DNA of 9,604 bases from Patescibacteria group bacterium (GCA_022710205.1 JAKLHJ010000031.1:1-9604); one strand, 5' to 3'; counted from the stretch's first letter, positions 1-5,435 are shown. The notes: generated by a model from the letters alone, not told the origin. Numbers and translations are program-made.

Positions 1-406
1 CCGCCATTCTCTTCTGCGCCTCCGAGACGGCCACGACGATGTCGCGAACGGTCGTGAGAACGATCTCTCGATTCTCGACGGGAAGGTGGCTGAACTGCGT
101 GCAAACTCCTTCTCGGGAGACGAACTTAACGTTCAGCTTGAGACGACCGCAGATGTCGGCATTCGAGAAGAATTCTCCGACAAGGAGCTTCCTGGTGCCG
201 TCTTCACCCACCATCCGAACGAACACGTCGGGGCGCGCCATCAAGGCTTCCTCTTCCTCCTTGGTCACGGGCTCCTTCTTGCCCTTCTTCTGTTTGGGCT
301 CCTCTTTCTTGTACTCATCGCTTCTGGGGGCGGTGTAGATGAGGGTGACCAAATCCCTAATGCACTCGGCGGTTTTGGAAGTTTGGCTGAGGTTTACGCA
401 ACCCAT
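1..406 (-). CDS. Partial hypothetical protein, GC-rich, lysine-rich linker (C-terminus cut by window edge)
   Basis: I translated this frame by hand: ATG at 406 on the minus strand and 135 codons open to the window edge, with no stop. The protein begins MGCVNLSQTSKTAECIRDLV. Around residues 34-58 it has a highly charged stretch rich in K and E (EEPKQKKGKKEPVTKEEEEA), then a region that looks folded (VFVRMVGEDGTRKLLVGEFF and onward). I do not recognise a family and see no signal peptide or membrane segment. The start is supported by an AAGGGG stretch about 8 nt upstream and a consensus-like promoter at 467-495. Codons end strongly in C or G (GTC, ATC, CTC, AAG), unlike the AT-rich genes in the middle of the window but like the partial gene at the right edge. 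The opposite-strand open frames here are shadows. Sure that it is a gene, unsure what it does. Confidence 0.72.
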   Translation of the reverse strand, partial: MGCVNLSQTSKTAECIRDLVTLIYTAPRSDEYKKEEPKQKKGKKEPVTKEEEEALMARPDVFVRMVGEDGTRKLLVGEFFSNADICGRLKLNVKFVSREGVCTQFSHLPVENREIVLTTVRDIVVAVSEAQKRMA

Positions 407-466
407 CCGATTTCCCCTTTCACAGACGTATGTATTTTTGTTAAGGTCCCACAGGAACTACATATA

Positions 467-495
467 TATCTATCATAAACGAGAATTTTTGTCAA
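467..495 (-). promoter_or_regulatory. Sigma70-type promoter for the leftmost gene
   Basis: On the minus strand a perfect -35 TTGACA (490-495) is followed by a 17-nt spacer and -10 TAGATA (467-472). The expected transcription start is near 460, leaving a leader of about 54 nt before the ATG at 406. Confidence 0.65.
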
Positions 496-513
496 CTCAT
501 TTACGGGCAAGCA

Positions 514-545
514 AAAACCGCCCCACTTGGGTGGCCGGCGGTTTT
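514..545 (-). terminator. Intrinsic terminator after the PLD-like gene
   Basis: Hairpin with arms AAAACCGCC (514-522) and GGCGGTTTT (537-545) plus an inner CCAC/GTGG stem with loop TTGG on the plus strand; two unpaired bases (535-536) sit between the stems. On the minus strand it ends in a U-run. The A-rich 5' side makes it potentially bidirectional. It lies 7 nt beyond the stop of the gene at 552-1025. Confidence 0.75.
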
Positions 546-551
546 CAAAAA

Positions 552-1025
552 TTAAAATTTGGGGCTTTCCGGCTTTATGCGGAAATGAACCAGTTTACTG
601 GCGCCACAATTCTTCTTTAAGGAGTAAAATTTATTTATATATTCCTCTATTAGGATATTTTCGTTGTTCACGATGAGAGGCTCAGGGTGTTCTGTTCTAT
701 TTGCGGCGTAAGCCCAGCCGTGATTACCCGTAACCAAAATATCACCGTCTATCAGACAGAATTTAGGATAGATCGGCTGTGTCTCATAAACTCTATAAAA
801 GAATGTTTTTATATTATTGGAATTTAGCTCTATTATCGCCGGACTGTTTACAAAATGGTCGTAAATTATAACTTCAGTAGCTATCCCCTCTTCCGCCTTC
901 TTTTTAATAATATTGGCTATTTCAAGGTCATTAAAATAAGCGACAGCAAGGCGAATAGACTGCTTGGCGTTTTCCAAACCGTTAATTAAAACCTCTCTAA
1001 TTTTTGTTTCATGATGTTCTCCCAT
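552..1025 (-). CDS. PLD-like domain protein with degenerate HKD motif
   Basis: A 157-aa protein with the layout of a single phospholipase D-like domain. At the N-terminus (about residues 8-40) it has the typical helix-strand ILNGLENAKQSIRLAVAYF-like segment, then EVIIYDHFVNS (51-61), then the motif region YPKFCLIDG (86-94) followed by VTGNHGW (98-104), where active members have HxK(x4)D and a GSxN-type loop. Here the catalytic His position is Tyr86, while Lys88 and Asp93 are kept. PLD-family enzymes normally need two HKD motifs, by dimerisation in single-domain members, so loss of His argues against classic phosphodiesterase activity; a binding role is possible. No signal peptide is seen. It has its own promoter (1054-1082) and terminator (514-545), so it is probably monocistronic. 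The start codon lacks a clear Shine-Dalgarno sequence. Family call fairly sure, activity unknown. Confidence 0.75.
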   Translation of the reverse strand: MGEHHETKIREVLINGLENAKQSIRLAVAYFNDLEIANIIKKKAEEGIATEVIIYDHFVNSPAIIELNSNNIKTFFYRVYETQPIYPKFCLIDGDILVTGNHGWAYAANRTEHPEPLIVNNENILIEEYINKFYSLKKNCGASKLVHFRIKPESPKF

Positions 1026-1053
1026 ATGTTTCGTAAGTTTTAAATACTAAGGA

Positions 1054-1082
1054 ACAATACTAGATTTATAGTAAATTGGCAA
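1054..1082 (-). promoter_or_regulatory. Putative promoter of the PLD-like gene
   Basis: Minus-strand TTGCCA (1077-1082), 17-nt spacer, TATTGT (1054-1059). It lies between the upstream gene's terminator and the ATG at 1025, with an expected leader of about 20 nt. Moderate match to consensus. Confidence 0.42.
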
Positions 1083-1100
1083 GGGGTAAAAAGATAAAAG

Positions 1101-1120
1101 AAAACCTCCCCGTAGGGAGG
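1101..1120 (-). terminator. Intrinsic terminator after the 109-aa gene
   Basis: Perfect stem CCTCCC (1105-1110) / GGGAGG (1115-1120) with loop CGTA on the plus strand. On the minus strand it is followed by TTTTCTTTT. It lies just past the stop codon at 1127. Confidence 0.8.
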
Positions 1121-1126
1121 CCAGAT

Positions 1127-1456
1127 CTATTTATAAAAATCGAAAACTTTCTTTCCTTCAAATAACTCAAGGACGAAACAACATATATTTTCTTCATTTT
1201 TGGGAATCCACCACTCATTGCCATCAGCATCTTTGCGGTATTCCATAACGAAAGACGCTCCAATCTTCATCCCGCGCAAGAGGGGTGGCGGCCCAAAGAA
1301 TTCTCTATTCCAGAATTCGCTTGATTCGACCACTTCTACTAAAAGCGATTTGTCGGTACGAATTTCTTTAATCTTGATAGTAACCTGACCACGAGGGTCA
1401 TTCGGAAACATGCTGGTAACAGTGTCTCCAACCGAGAACTTAGAAATTATGGACAT
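1127..1456 (-). CDS. Hypothetical 109-aa protein
   Basis: A compact soluble protein with no family I can name. It begins MSIISKFSVGDTVTSMFPND. The opening FSVGDTVTS and following strand-rich segments (GQVTIKIKEIR, SLLVEVVES) suggest a small beta-barrel or SH3-like fold, which is inference only. Later segments include GPPPLLRGMKIG and NEWWIPKNEENICC, with two adjacent cysteines. The start is well supported by a very strong Shine-Dalgarno run (AAGGGGGGAG) about 5 nt before the ATG at 1456, unusual in this window where most genes have none. It has an extended -10 promoter (1517-1525) and a clean terminator (1101-1120), so it is a free-standing transcription unit. Two overlapping open frames in this interval are shadows. 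Confidence 0.75.
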   Translation of the reverse strand: MSIISKFSVGDTVTSMFPNDPRGQVTIKIKEIRTDKSLLVEVVESSEFWNREFFGPPPLLRGMKIGASFVMEYRKDADGNEWWIPKNEENICCFVLELFEGKKVFDFYK

Positions 1457-1516
1457 TTTGCTCCCCCCTTCAAGTTCAAAGAACTGATCTTTATTAATAC
1501 CAAAATATCATAGCAA

Positions 1517-1525
1517 ATTATAGCA
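1517..1525 (-). promoter_or_regulatory. Extended -10 promoter of the 109-aa gene
   Basis: The minus strand reads TGCTATAAT, a perfect TATAAT with the TG extension. The -35 region (GTCCCG at 17-nt spacing) is poor, as often seen for extended -10 promoters. It sits only about 14 nt past the end of the tRNA-Gln-derived fold-back element. Confidence 0.55.
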
Positions 1526-1538
1526 GTCAAAGTTAATA

Positions 1539-1696
1539 GCGGGACTTGTTTCGGCCACGAGTTACTAAGTCTGCTCCATATTGCTTCGCAATATTGCGCG
1601 GACTAAGTACTCTCGGCCCCGCCTCGGCGAACGTGCGCCACTTCGCTACGTCGGCGACGGTGCCCGCCCTGCGGCCTTCTCATCCAATCCCGACAG
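1539..1696 (-). mobile_element. GC-rich fold-back element carrying tRNA-Gln 3'-end copies at both ends
   Basis: A 158-bp block much richer in GC than its surroundings, lying 3' of tRNA-Gln after the terminator. Its far end (1539-1548, plus GCGGGACTTG followed by TTTCG) repeats the tRNA-Gln 3' end (T-arm and acceptor) with one base missing. Its near end (1681-1696, plus CATCCAATCCCGACAG) is an imperfect copy of the same tRNA 3' end in opposite orientation, so the two ends can pair with bulges. Inside is an imperfect inverted repeat (GAGTTACTAAGTC ... GACTAAGTACTC) capped by ATATTGC/GCAATAT, and a GC-rich stretch at 1618-1680. Open frames across it are spurious. Naming it a mobile element is inference. 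Confidence 0.5.
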
Positions 1697-1743
1697 AAAA
1701 CATAAAAACCTCGATGCTAACGCATCGAGAGTTTTATGTTTTT
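1697..1743 (-). terminator. Intrinsic terminator after tRNA-Gln
   Basis: Perfect stem CTCGATGC (1710-1717) / GCATCGAG (1722-1729) with a 4-nt loop, extended by flanking A/T arms (1697-1709 with 1730-1742). The minus strand ends in GTTTTTATGTTTT. It starts 2 nt beyond the tRNA discriminator base and looks usable on both strands. Confidence 0.75.
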
Positions 1744-1744
1744 A

Positions 1745-1815
1745 CTGCGGGACTTGGATTCGAACCAAGATAGCATGCTCCAGAGGCATGAGTCCTACCA
1801 TTAGACGATCCCGCA
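1745..1815 (-). tRNA. tRNA-Gln(CTG)
   Basis: A full cloverleaf of 71 nt on the minus strand: 7-bp acceptor (TGCGGGA/TCCCGCA), short D-arm, anticodon stem CATGC/GCATG with loop CTCTGGA (anticodon CTG, reads CAG), T-stem CTTGG/CCAAG with loop TTCGAAT. The U1-A72 pair and discriminator G73 are typical tRNA-Gln identity features. CCA is not encoded, so it needs tailing. It is flanked by a 5' partial copy (1841-1923) and 3'-end copies (1539-1696). Confidence 0.93.
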
Positions 1816-1840
1816 ATGTATTTTTATTTCAACACACTTT

Positions 1841-1923
1841 CATGCTCCAGAGGCATGAGTCCTACTTCACCCCGCCAGTCCCGCCATCGCGGGATAAAGC
1901 GGGGCAAGTTAGACGATCCCGCA
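1841..1923 (-). pseudogene. Broken tRNA-Gln 5' half with a palindrome in the D-loop
   Basis: On the minus strand this repeats tRNA-Gln from nucleotide 1 through the 3' side of the anticodon stem (ending GGAGCATG), then diverges. The copied parts, 1909-1923 and 1841-1865, match the intact gene exactly. Between them, inside the D-loop, the two bases of the normal gene are replaced by a 43-nt palindromic insert. The T-arm and 3' acceptor are absent, so it cannot make a tRNA. It lies between the promoter (1951-1978) and the intact gene and should be transcribed in front of it. Confidence 0.8.
1866..1908. repeat. Nested palindrome inserted in the tRNA-Gln fragment
   Basis: A 43-nt insert with outer arms CCCCGC / GCGGGG, inner arms TCCCGC / GCGGGA, and terminal CTT.../...AAG-like ends. 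This is a REP-like nested hairpin placed exactly in the D-loop of the broken tRNA copy. Confidence 0.65.
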
Positions 1924-1950
1924 ATATTTAATTAAAACAACCGTGCTATG

Positions 1951-1978
1951 AATATAACACAGTTGCGTATTTTTTCAA
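1951..1978 (-). promoter_or_regulatory. Promoter of the tRNA-Gln locus
   Basis: Minus-strand TTGAAA (1973-1978), 16-nt spacer, TATATT (1951-1956) with a TG extension (TGTTATATT). The expected start near 1944 is upstream of the broken 5' half, so broken and intact copies would share one transcript. Confidence 0.55.
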
Positions 1979-1988
1979 TATAAAAAAG

Positions 1989-2918
1989 CTAAATGTGTAA
2001 ATAACGCCTTACGGAAAGAAGGGCGGAAACAGCACCTAAAAGTATCCCTGAGCCTATGGTAATAGCCGCTATCTGTAGGAAATTGGCCGTATAATAATTC
2101 AAAAGATTTATTCCGGCTAAGAAATCAGCGGTCTTCCCCCCTACCCACGCCGTAATCGGATAAAAGATAACTAATACCAGAACGGAGGCGATAAGGCCGG
2201 CCATAACGCCCGATACGATAAACGGTCCTCTAATATACCAGTTACCCGCCCCAACGAGCCTCATGACCGAAATCTCCTCTCTGGCGGTATAAATAGCCAA
2301 CTGCATAGTGTTTAACGTAACAATAATAGCGATTAGTGCAAATACAAGTGAGATAGAAAACCCGACTTTTTCCGTGGCGGAGATAAGCCTTGTTAGTCTA
2401 TCGATAACCAGCTTATTCTGATAAAAATTTATTTTGTCGATTATTCCAGATCCATCCGCTGAAATTGAGACGCCATCCTCCTCCAGGAACTTAGCAATCC
2501 CTTCATATTGAGAAGGCTCTTTCGCTTTTATGCTCAAAACCGCACCTAAAGGATTATCTTTTAGTTGATCCAATGAGGAGAGAATAAGTGAGTTGTCCTT
2601 GTGCCTTTCTTTAAAATTAGCCAGCGATTCTTCACTACTTACATAGGTCGCCTCTCTCACTTCCGGCAAGAGCTCTATTTTTTCCTTAAGGGCCAGAATA
2701 TCTTCCTCGGTAGCGTTGCTCTTAAAATATACATTAATATCTACCTTATCTTTCAGCATATTTATAATTGAAGAAGAAAGAGCACTGCTTAAGACAAGAG
2801 AAGTTATTATAAAAAGAGAGATAAACATGACCAAAACAGCCGACAGGGACGTCATGCCATTTCTCAAAAAACTTACAAATCCGGCCTTAGATACTCTCTT
2901 TATATTTACCCAAGTCAT
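1989..2918 (-). CDS. ftsX: Cell division ABC-type membrane subunit FtsX
   Basis: A 309-aa membrane partner of FtsE. In characterised bacteria FtsEX couples ATP hydrolysis in the cytoplasm to activation of peptidoglycan hydrolases outside the membrane during division. The layout is the family's: a short cytoplasmic N-terminus, TM1 at about residues 22-46, an extracytoplasmic domain at about 47-183 (ELLPEVREATYVSSEESLANF is the typical FtsX ECD region), then TM2 about 184-206, TM3 about 232-256 and TM4 about 281-303. The conserved cytoplasmic segment TAREEISVMRLVGAGNWYIRGPF lies between TM2 and TM3. Length is normal. The ATG at 2918 has no clear Shine-Dalgarno. It is downstream of ftsE, as expected, but separated by 171 nt of AT-rich repeat, whereas ftsE and ftsX usually touch or overlap. 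It stops in TAG; no convincing hairpin follows. Confidence 0.95.
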   Translation of the reverse strand: MTWVNIKRVSKAGFVSFLRNGMTSLSAVLVMFISLFIITSLVLSSALSSSIINMLKDKVDINVYFKSNATEEDILALKEKIELLPEVREATYVSSEESLANFKERHKDNSLILSSLDQLKDNPLGAVLSIKAKEPSQYEGIAKFLEEDGVSISADGSGIIDKINFYQNKLVIDRLTRLISATEKVGFSISLVFALIAIIVTLNTMQLAIYTAREEISVMRLVGAGNWYIRGPFIVSGVMAGLIASVLVLVIFYPITAWVGGKTADFLAGINLLNYYTANFLQIAAITIGSGILLGAVSALLSVRRYLHI

Positions 2919-2928
2919 ATAAATAAAT

Positions 2929-3089
2929 TACCAATTATCAATTACGAATTACTAATTATTGTTTTAAATATAAATATTTTAAATCTTAGACGTAGTTTAT
3001 ACTACCCATCCACTGCTCATTAAAAAATAATTTTTAGACCTTTGGTTGTGTTTCAAATTCGTAATTAGTAATTATTAATCTTTAATTTT
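2929..3089. repeat. AT-rich ftsE-ftsX spacer bounded by ATTACGAATT-type inverted repeats
   Basis: The spacer carries AATTACGAATTACTAATTA-like sequence at 2938-2960 and a near inverted copy (AATTCGTAATTAGTAATTATT) at 3056-3077. No coding frame is seen. The same ATTCGTAATT word recurs near 7871, 8879-8902 and 8932-8950. Confidence 0.55.
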
Positions 3090-3770
3090 TTAAAGCACAT
3101 ACTTACCGTCCTTGTCGTCCCTTATAATCTTCCCCTTTTCTACGGTCACAACCCTATTTCCGATAAGATCCACCACGCCCTTATTGTGGGTCGTCAGAAG
3201 AACCGTCGTGCCCATCTCGTTTATCTTCTTAAATAAATTTATTACGTCAAAGGTATTAATAGGATCCAAATTCCCCGTAGGTTCGTCGGCTATAATAAGC
3301 TCGGGCTGATTTATAACCGCTCTGGCGATAGAGACCCTCTGCCTCTCCCCGCCTGAAAGCTCGTGAGGAAAATTCCAAAGCTTATTGTCCAAACCAACCA
3401 ATTTCAAAATTTCCGGCACATCCGCAACGATCTCATGATCGCTTCTCCCGGCAGCTTCCATGGCAAAAGCGATATTTTCGTATGCGGTTTTGTTTGGAAT
3501 AAGCCTATTGTCTTGGAAAACAACCCCTATCTTTCTTCTATATTTAGGGACGTCTCCTTTTCTTAAGTCGTGAACGTTTGTGGATTCAAAAAAAACTTTT
3601 CCAAGGCTTGGGGCCTCTTCTGCGGTAATCATCTTCAGCATAGTAGTCTTGCCCGCGCCGGAGTGGCCGACGATTGTAACAAATTCCCCTCTACTTATTT
3701 CCAAATTGATATCGTCCAGGGCAAGAGTTTTGTCCGAATATTTTTTAGTTAAGTTTTCTAGATATATCAT
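3090..3770 (-). CDS. ftsE: Cell division ATP-binding protein FtsE
   Basis: A 226-aa ABC ATPase of normal FtsE length, working with FtsX at the inner face of the membrane. All nucleotide-binding motifs are intact: Walker A GHSGAGKT (35-42), Q-loop Gln86 in VVFQDNRLIP, signature LSGGERQR (138-145), Walker B ELIIADEP (157-164) with catalytic Glu163, D-loop GNLD, and switch His195 in TTHN. The VVFQDNRLIPNKTAYENI stretch and IADEPTGNLDP are typical of FtsE. It lies between prfB (122 nt upstream) and ftsX (171 nt downstream), the prfB-ftsE-ftsX order common in CPR and some other bacteria. The start at 3770 has no Shine-Dalgarno; a TATAAT box at 3834-3839 may be its own promoter, otherwise it is read through from prfB. 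Confidence 0.96.
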   Translation of the reverse strand: MIYLENLTKKYSDKTLALDDINLEISRGEFVTIVGHSGAGKTTMLKMITAEEAPSLGKVFFESTNVHDLRKGDVPKYRRKIGVVFQDNRLIPNKTAYENIAFAMEAAGRSDHEIVADVPEILKLVGLDNKLWNFPHELSGGERQRVSIARAVINQPELIIADEPTGNLDPINTFDVINLFKKINEMGTTVLLTTHNKGVVDLIGNRVVTVEKGKIIRDDKDGKYVL

Positions 3771-3833
3771 AAAAATGAATCAAGAATAAAGAATTATGAA
3801 TAAAGGGCACAAATTACAAAAATACGTATTCTT

Positions 3834-3839
3834 ATTATA
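3834..3839 (-). promoter_or_regulatory. Possible -10 box for ftsE
   Basis: Perfect TATAAT on the minus strand, 64 nt before the ftsE start. The -35 region is only a T-rich run, so this is weak support for an internal promoter between prfB and ftsE. Confidence 0.35.
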
Positions 3840-3892
3840 CTCGAAAAAACAATAAACAAAAAACGGTGTATAAGGCAATTGTCGAGAGACTC

Positions 3893-4804
3893 CTAATTCT
3901 TGATTCCTAATTCGTGCTTCTTTTTAGAGTCAAAATCTTTTTCAGCTTCTATAAATTCGTCTAAATTTCCGTCTAAAACGGCGTCTATATCGCTAGTCTC
4001 GGCGCCGGTCCTGTGGTCCTTAACCATTTTATACGGATGCTCTACATATGACCGTATCTGACTTCCCCATTCCGCGGAAGTTATCTTGCTGACATAAAGC
4101 CCCTCCTCTTTTTTAATGCGTTCTTCCTCTAAATACTTAAATATTTTTCCGCGCAAAATATCGATCGCTTTATCCTTGTTCGCGAGCTGAGAACGTTCGG
4201 CCTCCGAATGCGCCGAGATACCGGTCGGCATGTGGACCACCCTTACGGCGGTTTCTCTTTTGTTCACATTTTGGCCACCCGGCCCACCGGCCCTAGAAAA
4301 CTCTATCTCGATTTCAGTCTCGGGGATATCTATCGCCTCCCCCTTTTTAAACTTTGGTATTACTTCAACCATTGAAAATGAGGTGTGTCTAAGCTTCTTG
4401 GCGGAAAATGGCGACACGCGCACAAGTCGGTGCACACCGGATTCATTTTTTAGTGTCCCATAAGAATCTTTGCCCGATACCTCAAAAGTGATATTTCTAT
4501 AGCCACCATGATCGTTCTCGTTTTGGTGCAATATATACATACTCCACCCCTTCTTGTTTATGTATTTTGAATACATTTCAAACAAGATCCTTGAAAAATC
4601 CTCCGCGTCATCTCCACCGGCTCCGGAAAATATCGTAATTATCGCATCTCCCCTATCGTATTTCCTTGCACCAAGAGCCTCGTCTTTGAGACGGGAAAGT
4701 TCTTTCAAAACTTCTTGCGCGCGCAGTTTATTCTCCCAGAAATCATATTTCTGCATCTCGGCTTCAAGCTCTTTTATTTTCTGTTCTATTTCTACTTCTG
4801 ACAT
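3893..4804 (-). CDS. prfB: Peptide chain release factor 2, short N-terminal domain
   Basis: Class I release factor that ends translation at UAA/UGA. The SPF tripeptide that reads the stop codon is at residues 131-133 (HRLVRVSPFSAKKLRHTSFS), and the catalytic GGQ loop is at 176-178 (AGGPGGQNVNK). The C-terminus has the family WGSQIRSYVEHPYKMVKDHRTG and AVLDGNLDEFIEA. At 303 aa it is about 60 shorter than E. coli RF2 (365). By eye, about 20 residues are missing at the N-terminus and roughly 50 between KELSRLKD and GDAIITIFSGAGG, i.e. much of domain 1. No programmed frameshift site is visible. RF2 here argues against UGA reassignment as in Gracilibacteria and SR1. The ATG at 4804 has an AGGG Shine-Dalgarno that belongs to the end of the repeat at 4807-4951. 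It heads prfB-ftsE-ftsX. Confidence 0.93.
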   Translation of the reverse strand: MSEVEIEQKIKELEAEMQKYDFWENKLRAQEVLKELSRLKDEALGARKYDRGDAIITIFSGAGGDDAEDFSRILFEMYSKYINKKGWSMYILHQNENDHGGYRNITFEVSGKDSYGTLKNESGVHRLVRVSPFSAKKLRHTSFSMVEVIPKFKKGEAIDIPETEIEIEFSRAGGPGGQNVNKRETAVRVVHMPTGISAHSEAERSQLANKDKAIDILRGKIFKYLEEERIKKEEGLYVSKITSAEWGSQIRSYVEHPYKMVKDHRTGAETSDIDAVLDGNLDEFIEAEKDFDSKKKHELGIKN

Positions 4805-4806
4805 TT

Positions 4807-4951
4807 ACCCTGTTAAGTAAAAATTTGTTTAGTTATTTTTACCTAATATTATTTAAAATTCTTAATATTTTCGACTATCATATTACCCCAATAAATCTCA
4901 CATTACTAAACAAATTTTAAATCTTTTTAAAAAGATTTTACTTAACAGGGT
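4807..4951. repeat. 145-bp palindromic element with CCCTGTTAA ends (MITE-like)
   Basis: Perfect 16-bp terminal inverted repeats (ACCCTGTTAAGTAAAA, 4807-4822; complement at 4936-4951). A second perfect inverted pair lies inside (ATTTGTTTAGT 4823-4833; ACTAAACAAAT 4905-4915). A 20-bp perfect palindrome (4919-4938) interrupts the right arm. It fills the gap between tRNA-Thr(CGT) and prfB. The termini match those of the element at 6696-6748. No open frame inside; mobility is inferred. Confidence 0.72.
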
Positions 4952-4958
4952 GAATCTG

Positions 4959-5031
4959 AGCCGGAGACCGGGCTTGAACCGGTGACCTAAGGTTTACGAT
5001 ACCTTCGCTCTACCAACTGAGCTACTCCGGC
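4959..5031 (-). tRNA. tRNA-Thr(CGT)
   Basis: A 73-nt cloverleaf: acceptor GCCGGAG/CTCCGGC, D-arm GCTCAGTTGGTAGAGC, anticodon stem AAGGT/ACCTT with loop ATCGTAA (anticodon CGT, reads ACG), T-arm ACCGG TTCAAGC CCGGT, discriminator T. CCA is not encoded. It starts 7 nt past the 3' fragment of tRNA-Thr(GGT), suggesting both were once an adjacent tRNA-Thr pair. Confidence 0.93.
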
Positions 5032-5038
5032 AATAATG

Positions 5039-5157
5039 GTGAGCCATTGTCCGGGTATTTCACTCCTGGGAAACCCACGGTTTTCCCAATCTTTCCTCCA
5101 CGGGGAAAAATACTTTTCCCCGACCCCCTTCGAGTTCAATCCCTAACCAAGACTCAC
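5039..5157 (-). mobile_element. Fold-back element with tRNA-Thr(GGT) 3'-end copies at its ends
   Basis: A 119-bp block on the 3' side of tRNA-Thr(GGT). The end at 5039-5055 is an exact 17-nt copy of that tRNA's 3' end and the next few bases (minus CCCGGACAATGGCTCAC). The other end (5134-5157) starts with an inverted exact T-arm copy (plus GTTCAATCCC) and then a diverged acceptor. The ends can form a 17-position helix with most positions paired, some as G-U. The core at about 5066-5130 has stems GGGAAACCC/GGTTTTCCC-like and GGGGAAAA/TTTTCCCC and is about 80% identical by eye to the core at 6402-6466. Open frames over it are spurious. Confidence 0.65.
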
Positions 5158-5206
5158 TATTTGATACATCTCAAAAACCACAATATCTATCTAAAAATAC
5201 TTCGTG

Positions 5207-5279
5207 AGCCATTGTCCGGGATTGAACCGGAGACCTCGTCATTACCAATGACGTGCTCTACCAACTGAGCTACAATGGC
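5207..5279 (-). tRNA. tRNA-Thr(GGT)
   Basis: A 73-nt cloverleaf: acceptor GCCATTG/CAATGGC with one G-C pair shift-free seventh position, D-arm GCTCAGTTGGTAGAGC, anticodon stem CGTCA/TGACG with loop TTGGTAA (anticodon GGT, reads ACC and ACU), T-arm CTCCGG-type stem with loop TTCAATC, discriminator T. CCA is not encoded. Fragments of its 3' end (5039-5055) and 5' end (5367-5379) flank it. Confidence 0.92.
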
Positions 5280-5339
5280 ACGCTATGCTTTATTTTATCA
5301 TTGAACACCAAACGACCATCATATAATTAAATACCACTT

Positions 5340-5379
5340 CTCGCCCCGTGGCGAAGCCGCCTTGGGGAGCTACAATGGC
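5340..5379 (-). pseudogene. tRNA-Thr(GGT) 5' fragment joined to a palindrome
   Basis: Minus-strand 5379-5367 reads GCCATTGTAGCTC, the exact first 13 nt of tRNA-Thr(GGT). It then runs into a GC-rich imperfect palindrome (CCCC...GGGG with inner GGC GAA GCC, 5340-5367) that closes on GAG, as if replacing the D-loop. The rest of the tRNA is missing. It lies between the promoter at 5402-5430 and the intact gene. Confidence 0.65.
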
Positions 5380-5401
5380 TTAAATTTAAATGTATCTAGT
5401 C

Positions 5402-5430
5402 ATATTAGTATAACGTATTCATTTTTTCAA
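5402..5430 (-). promoter_or_regulatory. Putative promoter of the tRNA-Thr pair
   Basis: Minus-strand TTGAAA (5425-5430), 17-nt spacer, TAATAT (5402-5407); a TATACT overlaps it. It points at the tRNA-Thr genes and is upstream of the 5' fragment, as in the tRNA-Gln locus. Confidence 0.45.
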
Positions 5431-5435
5431 TTATA

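Noticed and set aside
39..620. Three overlapping plus-strand open frames at the left edge
   Set aside because: They lie opposite the minus-strand GC-rich gene and its promoter, have no start signals, and one is arginine/serine-rich in the manner of antisense shadows.
1546..1931. Two plus-strand frames of 75 and 116 codons
   Set aside because: They cross the fold-back element, terminator, tRNA-Gln and its broken copy; the translations are typical antisense-tRNA readings.
4807..4951. CRISPR array
   Set aside because: Repeats are inverted and nested with no regular direct repeats or spacers; no cas gene is present.
4802..4960. Programmed +1 frameshift in prfB
   Set aside because: No CUUUGA-like site or Shine-Dalgarno-like stimulator is seen near the start, and no coding continues upstream into the repeat element.
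5047..5268. 73-codon plus frame, similar to minus frames at 6305-6647
   Set aside because: The shared GKPTV-like peptide arises from the shared element core at DNA level and the frames run into tRNA genes; no protein evidence.
5039..5279. Phage-type attL/attR pair at tRNA-Thr(GGT)
   Set aside because: A 17-bp direct repeat of the tRNA 3' end is present, but only about 150 bp lie between, without integrase, and the repeat is tied to a fold-back core shared with the Asp locus.
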